Shown here piece after piece: positions 13,101 to 27,200 of a DNA stretch of 64,000 nucleotides; position 1 is the stretch's first letter; each line of letters begins with the position of its first letter. A program made the translations under genes and the position numbers. Source of the stretch: Sitta carolinensis (lineage: Eukaryota > Chordata > Aves > Passeriformes > Sittidae); NCBI GenBank assembly GCA_032173965.1, contig CM063290.1:11805501-11869500 (forward strand), written 5' to 3'. A model generated the notes under the pieces. That model ran no database searches. It saw only the letters and a program-made list of their open reading frames with translations, and had not been told where the DNA came from.

Positions 13101-15180
13101 TTTGGATCCCATAGATCTTTTTTTTTTAGCTAAGAATAAGCCTTTGAATCACCCAGAAGGGATCAAAAAATGAGTCCATTGAGTGAGAGGGCTGACATCA
13201 GCTTTTCAAAGAAGCTGGATAAAGTCTTGTGACAGAAATAAAATGCACTCTTTTGTGCAGGATTGTCATGCATTAATTTTCCACTGAAAATCTGATAGAA
13301 AGAGATGTGCAACGCATGTTTGACTTGCTTGCTTTCCCCAGATGCTCCAGTGGTGGGACAGAAGAGAAATGCGATCCTGCATTGGAGAGTGAAGCAGAGA
13401 AAAACACAGCATGTGGCATGATCACAGACCCAACAGGTAGTGTATTGGTATATCTCTGTGAGCCACATGATGCAGCATGTTTTGTCCCTTCTCCATAGCC
13501 TCTTTTTCTGAGCTCATATTGGAAGAATATAAAGCCTCCAGCATGAATGGTCAACATAAAACCCATAGGTTCCTGGCCAGGATATATCATCTGCTCAGAC
13601 AGTACCAATGTGTCCATGAATTTTATCTAAGAATATGTGCAGGGAACCATAGCTGCTCTTTCTGTTATAGTGACTTGTACGCTGCTTGCTAAAAGAAATA
13701 GTGCAGACAGACTGTAGGTGTGTGTATTACAGATACCTTATCTGAAATTCTGTACATGTTCTCTGTAGTTGTCTAGAATTAGTGGTTTGCCTAGGCAGCA
13801 ATGCTTAATTTATGTAAGCTATGTTGTATCAGTCCTGGAAAAAAAAGAACACCTGATCCAGGGAGCATATTCTCATATTGTGCATTGTGTATCCATTTCA
13901 ACTACTGGATTAACTTACTTAACACAGCCTGAAACACCCACAATGGATTTGCTGTGACACAAAATACATGGTGGTCAGTCTTAACATTCCAGTGGGGATT
14001 TTTTTTGCTTATATATATATCTTCCTTGATTTACACAGGAATCTTCAAGGACTGTCACGCCAAGGTGCCTCCACAGAATTTCTTTGAAAGCTGTGTTTAT
14101 GACATGTGTTTCACTGGGGGACAGGCAATATCTTTATGCTATGGACTGCAGGCCTATGCTGAGTCATGTGTCAATGCTGGGATATGCATAGAGTGGAGGA
14201 ATGCTACTCTTTGCCGTGAGTGTTTCGATATAAATATCTATTCTGAATTTTAACTTCATTGTCCTCTACCTTTTCCATGCACGTTTCATTTTATGTAATG
14301 TTCTGAGTATAGTCTGTCTTTTACAATGTCTTGAGCCTTTTTCATATTCAGAACCATTCCAGGATTTGTATAAACTACTGATTTCGAGAACATTAGGATA
14401 CATGCATGTTAAATCCTTAAAGTTTTATAATATTTTTAATTTGCTATTGGTTTCTTGAAAAAATCTGATTACATTCAACTGTGTCTTATGTGAGCATCTG
14501 CATTGGAGAAATAAATTTCTTTGCTTCAGTGAAAATCTACCATCCTCAATGTAAGTGGAGCTGGTAGTCCTCCATAAAACATGCTTATCAATGGCCTTTG
14601 GTTTAAAAAATAAGAGACCTTGAAAAATTGCTGTTTCTAGGAAGTGCTCTACTTCTCTCTAAAGCAAAGAAATTGAGTAGTCACTTATGTCTCAATTAAT
14701 TCTCTTCAGAATGACCTTATGGCAAATTTAATATAATGAACTCATATTTCTTACAATAAAAGTTTCCCAGGGGTTCCACTGGTGCTCATTTTAAGCAACA
14801 CTGGAAGCCTTCTCTTTGTCAGACATAGAGTCATAGAATCATAAGATGGTTTGGGCTGGAAAGGACCTTAAATATCATCTAGTTCCAACCCTCCTGCCCA
14901 AGGATGTCCTCCATTAAAACAGCTTTCTCAAAGCCCCATCTAACCTGATCTCAAATAATTCCAGGAAAGGGGCATCCACAACTTCTCTGGGCAGCATTTT
15001 CTAAAGGACATTTAAGTCCACAAACTACATACCTGAAGAGAAAAAAGTCCTCTAAAGATCAACCATACTTAAATACACCATAATAGTTCTCTATGCTTTT
15101 TTCTCTTACACTAATTTTTATTGTACCAGTTACCCAGTTACCACTGGATTACTTTCTGCAAATATGAACCTTTTTCTTTT

Positions 15181-15226
<46 letters not shown>

Positions 15227-18200
15227 ATCAACAATAAGCTCCACATTTAAACTAAACCATAAAAAATTGGATAGGTTCTAGGAGATGGTCAGTTTGGAAA
15301 AATAATTACTGTGATTAACCACCCAGTAAGTTAGCCCTGAGAGGATAGAGCACAGAGAATTCTTATATAAAGAGAAGAAAGAAGAACAAGAAATGAGTGT
15401 CTAACCCTCCAAATCAGATTAAAGCTATGGACATCCAGACTCCATGGTCTGAGGCCACAGACTAAGACCTAATGGTCTATGGCTTAATTATAATAATAGA
15501 GAAAAGTCAGTAACATTAGCAAGATTGACTCTCAAGTGCTCTCTTCATCAGTGATTCAAATAAAAACTCAATTAAGGTACTGACCAAGGGAAGGAAGTCT
15601 GGCTAGATGACTGGAGATATTGGCTGTAATTGTCTGACAAGACTAAGGGATCCTGTTGTAGGGACAGAAATAAATGAGAATCATATGTAGTGATTTGTAA
15701 CAGAATCCAGCCAAATCCATGTTTTTCTGTGGTTTTTTAGATGGCATAAAAGTTCAAATGCTCTGGGATTTCTGTAAAATGTAATGTTATTCCTGGGGAC
15801 CATGTCGTAAGTGAGAGAAGCCAAATTCTACCATTAGCAGGAGGGGTGTGAAATTATATTGTTCTCAAGGAGTCTTCTGTGAGATACAAGAGTGTGATTT
15901 TTAGTTCTATTTTGGAATATATAGCAGATGCTCAAATAGTAACTACAGTAATGGGGACATATCAGCTGGTATGGCAAAAGATTCTTCAATTTCCATAACT
16001 GGGTCACTTTGTGCCTTTAAATCAGCACCAAAAGGTTTGTAGTCAGCACTCTCTTGTCAGACTTTCTAACTGCTATTTTGTATATTTTCAGGAGCAAACA
16101 GTGAAAGCATCAGGAAAACCTTTATTATGATTTTCCCCTTTGGAGTGATCTTTATTTTTCTTTCTGTTTAGCAATGTCCTGTCCTGGAGGTAGCATCTAC
16201 AAGAGCTGTGGTACTAGATGTCCCTCTACCTGTTTGAACATCTCAGCTGTTGATTCCTGCAGTTCTTTGCCAGTGGAAGGTTGCTTCTGTAAGGAAGGTT
16301 ATGTGTTGAGTGGAGACAAATGTGTGCCAGAAAGCAACTGTGGTTGTATTGATGGAGAAAACCAGTATCACCAGGCAAGTTACATGAGATATTTAAAGGA
16401 AAAAAGTAAAAAGAACCAAAAAACAGGGGATCTAATTCTTTATCACTGTGAGGGAAAAAACATGTTCATAACACTACACAATTCATATTTACACCATTAA
16501 CAATTTCAAAATAGACTTATTTTGCCAGCTTTCTTGATCTATGAACTGCATGGCTACAATTGCCCAAACAATTATATATCATGCACATTCAAATTCTAAT
16601 AATTTGATTTTCCCTTATGATTTTACCTTCCTATTCATCTTACAATATATACTTCTACACTCTTTTTCCCCATGTAGCTGAATGAAAGCTGGTTCACCTA
16701 TTATCCCTGCACTGAACGCTGCACCTGCAAGGTGAATAACACTATTGAGTGCGAAGCCTGGCAGTGTGGAGTCCAAGAGGAGTGCAGTATTCAGGATGGT
16801 GTGCTGGGCTGTCATTCCAATGGTGAGTCCTGCCTGAAAATCACCCCAATGTCAATTCCATAATTAGATACTCTTCTTCTTCTAGCCTTATTATAAATAT
16901 CTTTTTATATGGGATAATAAAGAAGTCCCTACTGACTGCTACCAGTGCTAAGAGATGAAAATGCATGGTGTTCTGTCTTGCAAGCACAGATGCCCTCCTG
17001 CTGTAGTGGATATCAGTAAAAACTGAAGCTGCCCAAAAGTTTGCAATGTTGCTTGGATTCTATTTGTCCTGATAATGAAAATTCAAGTCCCATATCACCA
17101 GTGCTGCAAGCTTTACATTTGGTTGAATTTCTGTGAGAATTGTATTTCTGTGGGTCCACATAATGACAAGTGCATTATGTGTTGATGTACATAGTTACAA
17201 TTTTATTTACTTTTATATTTACATCTGCATTTGTGCAGTTAGTTATGTATTTTATATAGATAAGTAGAAAAGCTCTGTATTACTCTCAACTATACTATAA
17301 AACATAGCTACAACAGCATATAGAAATGTATATGAAAGTTTATTTTGTATATAATTTGCAAATTAAATTTAGGAGATGTTTTCTTGAAACTTCTTATTTA
17401 CAAATAAATGTAATTGGCATGAACCTGAGATGCCTCTCTGCCACATAATAATGATCAGGATGAGATTGTTCCACTAATGCAAACTGCTTTGGTCAGCTGA
17501 GTCCATGGTGGAATCCAGAACAAAATTCTTAGATCACTTTTTTTGCCTTCAGGTGAAGCAACATGTCAAGTGGTAGGAGATCCGCATTATTTCACTTTTG
17601 ATGGAATGAAGTACACTTTTGTGGGAACCTGCACCTACACATTGGTTGAGGTTGTCAACACTGCCACCAATGTCATTCCTATAACCATACTGGGCAAGAA
17701 TGAAGACAGAGGACTAAGAGGGGCCACATACCTGAAAGAAGTCTACATAGATGTGCATGGTGTACGAATCACCCTTCAGAAAAACCAAGGCATCCTGGTA
17801 GGTGGTGGTGCTTTTTTTTCTGGCAAGAAGTATGTTAAAATTAGCTCACTTAGAATAGCTGTAGGAAAAAAAGACCTTCACATTTCCTAAGGAACATATA
17901 TGCATATGCTTAACACTTTTGGGTACCCTCATTCAGTGGATGTCATGAGGAAATATAATTTCTCACTAGTTCCCAAGGCTTCTGGTTTGGATTTATTATT
18001 TTATTTTCCATATCTTAGAGATTAAAGCCAGGACCTCCAGACTGGGTAATTGTTGCCTGAATTTAAATATGGGACTCCTCACTTCAACAGCTTTTATCAA
18101 CACAGTCACCTATAGCAAGCAAGCATTAATATGTCAGCCTAGAATTACATGGGGAGCCATGGCAGTACTGGAGGCTGGAATCTGCTCCATGGGTGAGAAA

Positions 18201-21200
18201 GAGCTTGCTCACTACCAGGGATCTTTCCAGCTCCCTATTAAAGGCACAGCATATGAGTTTTGCCCAGTCCTCCTCAGCTAAAAGGCTGATTATTCCTGCC
18301 ACCCATAGCTGGAATATGCAAGGGGGAAATGTAAAGAGCTAAAACTGTCACAGAGAAAACTTCAGCAATGCTAGGAATATAGATTGTGAGCTTTCATGGA
18401 AGAATGTCCATACTGACAAATGGCATGTCTCTCCAGCTGAACAATGAGAGAGTCTACACCCCAGTGCAGAACCGACTGCAAGGCGTGTCCATTGGAAATG
18501 TTGGCAGATTTATAGTAGTGGAAACTGACTTTGGTGTGAAAGTGAAATATGATGGCAATCACCATCTGGAAATCACCCTCCCACGCTCTTATTTCTCACA
18601 GGTAAGACTTAGTATACAGACATCTGGAGTTGTTTCAAAACTGCTGCTTTGGGCATTTACTTCTAGTTCCTTTTATTCTGGTGTTTTGCTGTTGCATCTT
18701 TCTTTGTAGCTGTATTTTACCACGTGTAACTTTTTTTCTTTCTATTTTTTTCTCTTCACAACAGTTTCTTTGTGTTCCAAGGGGGTAGCTAAAGAAAATT
18801 ACCTCTCTAGGGGAATACTTCTAACTTAGAGAAATAAACAGCTGGAAGCCTTAGGGAATCACAGATTTACTGTAATTTCTGTTTTTGTTTCTCCGTGGGT
18901 GCAGTCAGGAGGTCTGAAATGTCTGGTACAGGATTGGTTATTGGTGGTGATTTGGTCACATTATTTCATAGGCAATGAATAAGAAATTATTGGAGAAGTT
19001 GATGCAAAGAGGTCATGCTTAGAATATGGTTCTTTTTCATCTGTAGGTGCATGGCATGTGTGGCAATTTCAATGGTAATCATGAAGATGAGCTGTCTTTG
19101 ACCAATGGTACACTTGTCACTGCCCCACAGTTTGGAAATAGCTGGGAAGTGGAGCAAGACAGTGATAAGGGGTAAATGTTAAATAATTTTTATACCTCCC
19201 ATCTTGCTTCGGGAAAAAATGAATTGTTTTCAATTGTTTTGACTATCTGCTACTTTGTAACATACAAGCACTTTATGCCAGACTTTTCTCTTCTTGAATT
19301 TTTAGCTCAAAAAACAGCCATCATACACACAGGAAACAACTGCACAGGCCAAAGGAAAACCACAGCTGTTATATCAATCAACACACTTGGAGAATGAGTC
19401 TTTGGGGCAGTCCATAGTGTGGACTCTTTATTTTACACTGGTAACACTCAGAGCAAGATGATGGTACTGGGAAATGGTGAGAGCCAGCTGCTCCCTGGCG
19501 GAGAGAGAGCCATATGCGACAACACAGCTGGGAAAATTGTTGCCTCACCAGCCAGGTCCATTCCCCTCTAGCAGAGCAAGTCAAGCAGGGAAGCTCCACA
19601 GACAGAAGCCAAGGCCAGCCTGGCTCAGTTCAGGTCACCACACAGAAATTTGCAGTAATGAGACAGATCCAAGGTCAAGCTGTGAAGTCAATCCTCTAGT
19701 CAGGGTCAAGTTCAATGAGAGTAACAGGTGTCAGACACAGTGTGGTGGTTTTCAGCCAGGTCTACTTCTGCCCAGTCTTTCATCCATTGACAGAAGGAAG
19801 TAAGTCTCCAGCCTTTTCTACTTTTCAGTGGAAAGAAACTTTTTCAGTTTCAGTCTGTCTTATAGCAGCCTGTGTCTGTGCTTTCTTGCAGTTGTTTGCC
19901 AGACTTAAGAGAAGATGATGATCCTCCTTGCACTGCTGAGAATAAACAAGACATTGAAAGACAGTGCAATGTTCTAAAATCAGACAAATTCAAAATATGC
20001 CATAGTCTAGTCAACCCTGACGACTTCATAGAGATTTGCATCTATGATATGTGCCAGTATGATGGTATGAAGTCTGCTCTCTGTGACATAGTTCAGGTCT
20101 ATGTGGACACCTGCAAGAATCATGGAATCACCATTAAATGGAGGAATAGCACATTCTGTCGTAAGTACACAAGCAAGTGAAAAAACTGAAACCTGAACAA
20201 CTGACAGCATGCAAAAATTAGCAGAATTAGGTGAACAAGTAATGAAAAAGAAAATTAAATCTAAATTCTTACAAGATGCAGTTCTACTATCATGATTCCA
20301 TTGCTGCACTGAACTGTGTTCACATTCAGAAAAACCCAGAGATAACTCAGAACTAGACAAGATATTGATATTAATGTGGAGTTAGAATGGCATTGGTAGC
20401 CAAATGAGATGATGTAGTGAGCCTAAAAAGTAGAAATAATATAACCAGAAGACTAAAAGAAAGAAAAATAGATATCTGTTTGGACACAGGACTCAATGCC
20501 ACTCACTTTGACTTGAACAAAAACTGACAATTTGCCCAGTTGTTTATTATGGATCCTGTCTCAGATTAATCTCCAGGGTATGTGCCTCACTCACCCGTTC
20601 AACAAAGCTACAAACAAATTATGTAAAAATTAGTAAAGATCATGTAGTGGGGTTTTATTTGTGTGGGGTTTTTTTTACAATTTCGTATTATACTGTGGGA
20701 TTATTATATAATGCTGTGGAGGACAAAATAATTAACTAGTTAAAAACCAAGTCAGATGAATGCTGAATAGATCCATCAGAAGTCCCTAGCTGCCTCCTTG
20801 CCATGAGTGGAAGAAAATACTGGACTAAAAAACCTTTTCTCTTGTTACACTCTTTCTTGAACTGTCCCATTATGCACATCTAGTCATTGGCATAAATTGG
20901 GTTTTAGAGCTAGATGAACCTGCAGTCTGAGAATGCATATCTGCTGCTCTTGCATGTTTGTAGTTAACCTAAATTTACACCTGGTTTGCATTAATAGGAG
21001 GGTTGAATGTTTTAAGGAATTAGCCTTTGTGAGTCTCATTTCTAGCAGTGCCCAAAGAAGCCTTTGCAACTGAACTGGAATACTGAATCTGGATAATCTA
21101 CTGCCAGGTGGTTCAGTCATGCCTGTAATAATTCAGAATAAGCAATTCCAGAGAGGATTCTTTGTTCTGGTTTTTGTTGGGTTTTTTTTAAGTAAAATAT

Positions 21201-24200
21201 AAAAATAAAAACCAGGTGCTGATCAAAATCACCTATAAAAAGGCAGTTCTGTACTACCATTCAGCAGGCCAAGGTGTAGCTTTCAGTGTTACAGTGTTTC
21301 ACTTTGTAAATGTATTTAATAACGCTGTCTCTGTTCCCCCGCACAGCATTGCCCTGCCCATCCCGGAGCCACTACAAAGACTGTGTCTCTGCCTGCCCAT
21401 CAACATGCAGTGACATTTTTGCCTCTTCCCTTTGTGAGAAGACAGAAGAGTGCACAGAGGGCTGTGAATGTGATGATAATTACGTGCTCAGCAATGGCAA
21501 CTGTGTGCCTCTCAGCAGCTGTGGCTGCAGGGATGATAACAACAATTACTACAGCGTAAGTAGTTTGTTGAGCAAATACCTGACTTCAAAATTGTAGAAA
21601 ATTGGTCTCCTGTCCATCTTAGTATGAAAGAGAGAGAGAGATCAAGGTCTTCAGGGTTTGCTTCTTAAATACCTTTCATCTGATTAGTAAAAGCTGCCTC
21701 CTTGGGTATTAGAAGATACAGAAACTTGCTTGGTACTTTACACCTGAGGTCAAAACTGAGGCCTATTTTAAAACAGTCAATTGATCAGAATTATTCAGGC
21801 AGTCTGTCCTAGTCTAGTTTTCTGTTCAAATTCACATGTTGTATGACAGTAAGATAAATGGACTGAGATCCCCTCTCAGTCTACTGTCTACTGTGAGACT
21901 ACAGTTGTGGAACTGACAACTAGACAAGGTTGCACCTAGCTGGTGTCCACACCCATGGCTGTTGAACTTCCATTGCACTGCAAAGCTGAGCACCTTGATA
22001 ATGTATTATTAACACAATTTGTGTCCAGGCTGGGGAGACATGGATAACTCCACACTGCACCAAAAGATGCCAGTGCCAGAAGAACGGTGTCATCAGTTGC
22101 AAGAGTTATAGCTGTGATTCTAGAGAAACCTGTGTGATCAAAGATGGAAAACACAAGTGCAATCCAACAGGTATGTGCAACCAGTTCTTCAGTTGAGGTT
22201 CACTTGAGGGCTGCAGAGGGAGGGAGGCTTGTGGTGTACATACTTTCTTTCGTGGCAATTCCATTCTTTCATGGGGAAAGAGGGCAATTGTGGCTGTTTT
22301 GTTGACAACATGTTATTGAATACAAAAAGGCCTCAGTTCTCATAATAGAAGGTTCCTATTCCATTCAGAGAATTTGCAGAGGGAAATGGATACCTGGGTA
22401 TAATTTACTTATATGTAGAAATTTGATAGATCAGTCTGACTAGTCAGAATAAAATTTCTTTTAAAAAATTCCTATTGCATCTACTGAACCCCAAACTCAG
22501 TTTGTGAATCCTATCACAATGACCCTATTTTTTCCATTGCATATTGATTTGAGACAGAAAAAAAAAAAAACAAACCAAAAACCAATAAGCAAAACCAGGA
22601 CAGAGCAGATCTGGACAGATACACGATAGGCGAGTCAAAGGACTTAAATGCTTTTCATTCAACATTTCTGTTGGCTAGGCAAAGTTAATCCCATATTCTC
22701 TAAGTAGATTGGGTTGATTAGAAGAGAGCTTGTTGCATAATGTCCCTACACTTCAATTTTGAGGAATAACATAGCATCAGTCCTACTGTTTTGAGGATCA
22801 ATTCAAAAGCATAAGGCAAATCTGCTACACTTTGGCAGAATATCTGAGCAGAGGCACCCCAGCAGTTTTAAGGATAGCCTTCCCATGCCTTGCTTCTGGC
22901 ATAGTTGTTTAGTCTGTGCTCAGCGGCTGAGGAGAATACATAGATGATAGTGACTGCATCTGATTGTTAAGTCTGGTAAACCCAGAATGATCAATTTAGT
23001 AACCTCAACAGAAATCAGTGCCATCACTGAGTCAGCAAAAAGTAAACATTGCTTTTAAATTTTGTAACAACACATGGCAGAGGTTATGAAAACATCTCTT
23101 GGAGACCACTTCAGGCTGTGCTTGTGTCAGAGCCATTCCTCTGCAGAGGGCCAATGTGCCCAACTTCGTCTGAATAAACCCTTCTATAATCCCTAATGTT
23201 CTGCTTCAGCTCAGTTGGCTCACAGTGGTTCTCAGCAGAGGAATGAGTTTCTCTGTCCATCTCTCCATTTAAGCGTCCATTCACTAGAGTGAAGCCTGAG
23301 CACCCATCTTTACTTTCAGACCTGCATGCTAGCTGCAATCATTGCTATCTAACTGTATGGACCAATCCAGGCATGGCATCTGGCACAGGCACATTTAGAC
23401 TGGAGAGTAATGAAGCTCTTCCCTTGCAGGTTTTGGGACATGCCAGGTCATTGGTGACCCACACTACGTCACCTTTGATGGGCTGGTGCACCACTTTCAA
23501 GGAAAATACACATATATTCTGGCTCAGACCATCCCTGATCTACCTGACACTTTGACACCATTCAGCATTGAAGGCATGAACTATCCTTTACCTGGAATTC
23601 GACGCATTACTTACCTGAAAGAGATGCTGATCAATGTTTACAACCACACAGTGCGATTCAGGCAGAACAAACAGATTCTGGTAAGCCCCTCCCTGATTGC
23701 AGAACACAGAGGAAGGCCCTCCTTTGGAGTAAAACACCTTTTTTTTTTTAGGAATTTAAGTATTAAAGAAAACTATTATTACAGCAGTGTGAGGAAACCT
23801 CAAATGAGATTTTCAGTTGTGTGGAATCTTTTTTCTCTATAGGTATGAAAGATACAGTTCTACATCAAACAAACAAATTAATAAATACAGTTTTAGCAAT
23901 GACACCCCAAATAACCTAAGGCTTACAATAAAGGCACACCAATTTTTATCAGTGGTAAGGAAAGATTTGTTTTATGCTAGGATAATTTAATTTTGTGCCT
24001 CTTTATTGATGTGTAAGAGCATACATATCTGCTATATTACAGTTTTAGCTCAATAATAGAAATTTCTTTGGATGATATGAAGGTACTGCATTCAGAATAC
24101 TTTCCTCAATACACAATTTTGTTAACTTAAAAAAGTAAATACTGTTAAATTATCTGATATATTTGTCATAAAACCAGAGAAGTATTGGACTGTAGCATTG

Positions 24201-27200
24201 ACCTGTACTGAAAACAGGTTTTGATTTGCCCTATATATAATGAATTTCAATTTTTTCCTTCCTTGTTAGTTGGATGGTGTGAGGGTGAGGCCTCCTGTTC
24301 GACCTCATGAAGGTATTCGTATATATCAGAGGACAACAAGAATTTACCTGGAGACAGATTTTGGCTTATACCTGAGCTTTGATGGCAATCAAAATGCAGG
24401 TAAGTGGAGAAATATTTATTCACTTCCCCCAAAAATGTTCTCATTCCAGAGGAGGTCAGAACCCAAGGCAGAATTTGAAATCTTCACCCTTTGCTCTTAT
24501 GGTCCTTTGTGATATAAAATACCAGAAAATAACCAGAAAATACCAGAAAGAAGTGTTTCCCAGGAACCAGAAAAAAACCCATTAAACTGGCATTCCTCTA
24601 TCTGGATCCCACTGAACTTAGGAGAAATGAGATATAGAGTCAGACTGTAATACATTTTTTTCATGTTAAGTAAGGTCTGATTGATAAAACCAAAGCAAAT
24701 CATTTTAAATTGTTAATTGGGATGATGGGGCAAAATCTTTATCTGCCCCTTTGCCAGCTGGACCCAGTCACAGGATTTGTAGCACTGAGATCCACAAGCT
24801 ATGCACTGTGAGTGTATCATTTTGCATGGCATATACACAAGGCACTCATGTAAGCTGGACACGTGGCACCTCCTTTGTTCAAGGCAGAGTTACTCTTGAT
24901 TTAAAACAGCATATAGCTATAGTATTTCTTTGTGTATGGTGAAAATGCCAGGCTATTTATTTATGTGGTTATCACTCCAAACCCTGAAAGTCTAACTGTA
25001 GAAAGCAAACACCTGTCAATAGAAATTCCATTTCACAGTGATCAAGTGGACTGTAAGTGAAGGGCAAAAATTGAGTGATGCATTCCATTTGTTGCAAAGC
25101 AGTAAGCAGCATGTACTAAGAGCACCCAGGCAGTGATATGTTATACAAGACTTGTGAAAAATTATTTTTTCATGATCCACGTTTCAGAGCACAGAAACTG
25201 TGAATACATGTATGAACGGGTATGTTCAGGGCTGTGCCCTATGCTACCTATTAAGCCCATGTCACATTACCACCTGCAATCTGAATCATGACATGTGGCA
25301 CTTGACATTGATTTCCACCTCTTCCATACACTTAGTGGCAACAATTTCTGTGTAACAGCTTTTTTCCTTCTGACTCTGACTAGACATAAAGCTGGCTACC
25401 ACCTACAGAAGCAGAGTGGAAGGCTTGTGTGGTGACTTTGATGGGAGATACAGAAATGATTTTACAAATCCAGATGGTGTTTGGGTGAGGAACGTGAATG
25501 TATTTGGTGAAAGCTGGAAAGTTCCTCTGAAAAGAAGGTCTCGTCTCAGGTACTTGATTTTCTATTTAATATCCACTGCCACTAGAAGTGAGTGAATTAA
25601 TCATGGTTAACCTCTAGGAATAAATACACTGTCTCATTTCTCTCTTATCTTTCCTTTTCCCTTTGTTTGTGTGTAAGGACTTTTCCTGCTCATCACTGAG
25701 GCGAATTATCAGTGCTCTTCTATCTGGCCAAAAGAAGCCTGAACTCTCAGTGCATGACTCAAGTTCAGTATTCCTCTTTGGAGTCACAGCCATTACAACT
25801 GTTAGGGCACAGGGATAAATAACATCTTTGCCAAGCTCATGGTTCCTGGCAAAGATAAATACATGTGCTGGATGGGCCTGAGTGAGTGCAAATCCCGATT
25901 CAATGTCAGTCTTTCCTCTGGAACATGAGGGAAAAAAATCCACCAACATAAATTCACAGTTCCTCCCAGAAAAAGTTCTTGAAGAGTCTGATTTTCTTGC
26001 TTGCATGGCTATCTGGTTTTTTTTTTCTGCCAGTACACAAAAAGTAAGGACATTCTTTTGACTGAACATGAGCTTGGTATTTGTTGTCAGGAAAATTCTG
26101 TGCTAATTAGTCCATACACAATATTGAAAAAGGTTTTTCTTGCTTGCTTGAGGTTTCCTGCCTTCCTGCCTTCCTGCTGCTTTGAAAGCCCTTAGGAAAT
26201 TGCTTAGCCACTAACAGATTGCTTTTTCAGAGAGCAAATGGAACTATATTAGCTATCTGGATATATTTTGGCTGCAAAAAATTTCCTGCCAGAATAGCAG
26301 AAAACAGTATATGGGAAAGTGTTGATCATAAAGGGGCTCTGGAATCTGTGCCTATAGAAAAATTCTGGCATTTCAGGCATGCAGCCAGTTGTTCAGTGAA
26401 AGTGAACATATATCCAAGAAACAGGGCTTTATTCCAGGTGCAGCCTTCTGACTAACACTCAGCTTTAGTTGAATAGATTGGATGGAGGACGCAGTGGATA
26501 AAAAATGTACCATGCAGAATTTCCAAAGAGATAACTACAGCTATCCTCTTTACTTTAAATATCCCTAAATCTCTGAGATGGTAGGAAGTGTTCCAGTACA
26601 TCTTTGATTTGCTATGTCTCTTTCTCATTCAGGATAAAACATGAAAGGGAAATAAGCTTTCATTTTAAACCACAAGGCAGAAGTATTCTTGCAGTGTTAT
26701 TCAGATAGTAGTACCATGAATGTTGGATGTACACAGAACACTGATAATTTCATAATGCCTTCATTTACAGACGAGCTGTCATCTCAGAAAATGAGTCTGA
26801 AGAGGAACCAGATCCAGGGCTTTTCCAAGGCTGTAACAAAAATCAGCTGGAGCAGCAAAACACAACTTCAAGGTGTCAAATCCTGACAGGTTTGAATGGT
26901 CCTTTTGCCAAGTGTCACTCTGCAGTCCCACCAGATTTCTATTTCACGTAAGTGTCTACTGCAGACAGTTGTTCTCCCAGTTTGCAAAATCATTTTGGCA
27001 ATAGTTTCTGACAAGGACTATCTTCAGTCATCTGTAGTCTCCAGGGTATTAATAGGAGCTGAGAATAGTAAGTGTCTTTGTAGAACTGGACCCAGTGATT
27101 GTTTATATTTAAATAGTTGTGATTATCTTTCTTTCATCTATTCAGCATTTCATTTCTCTGCTAGCTCTACAAAGCAGCTTTCCTCTTTTCCCACAGAGAT

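Noticed and set aside
19367..19750. Possible LTR in the intron before the D5 C8 exon
   Set aside because: It has a TG start and a reverse-strand AATAAA, but I could not find matching ends or a clean target-site duplication.
25614..26069. Minus-strand 151-codon frame in the D6 intron
   Set aside because: No start context, splice partners or domain; it lies inside a long AT-rich intron.
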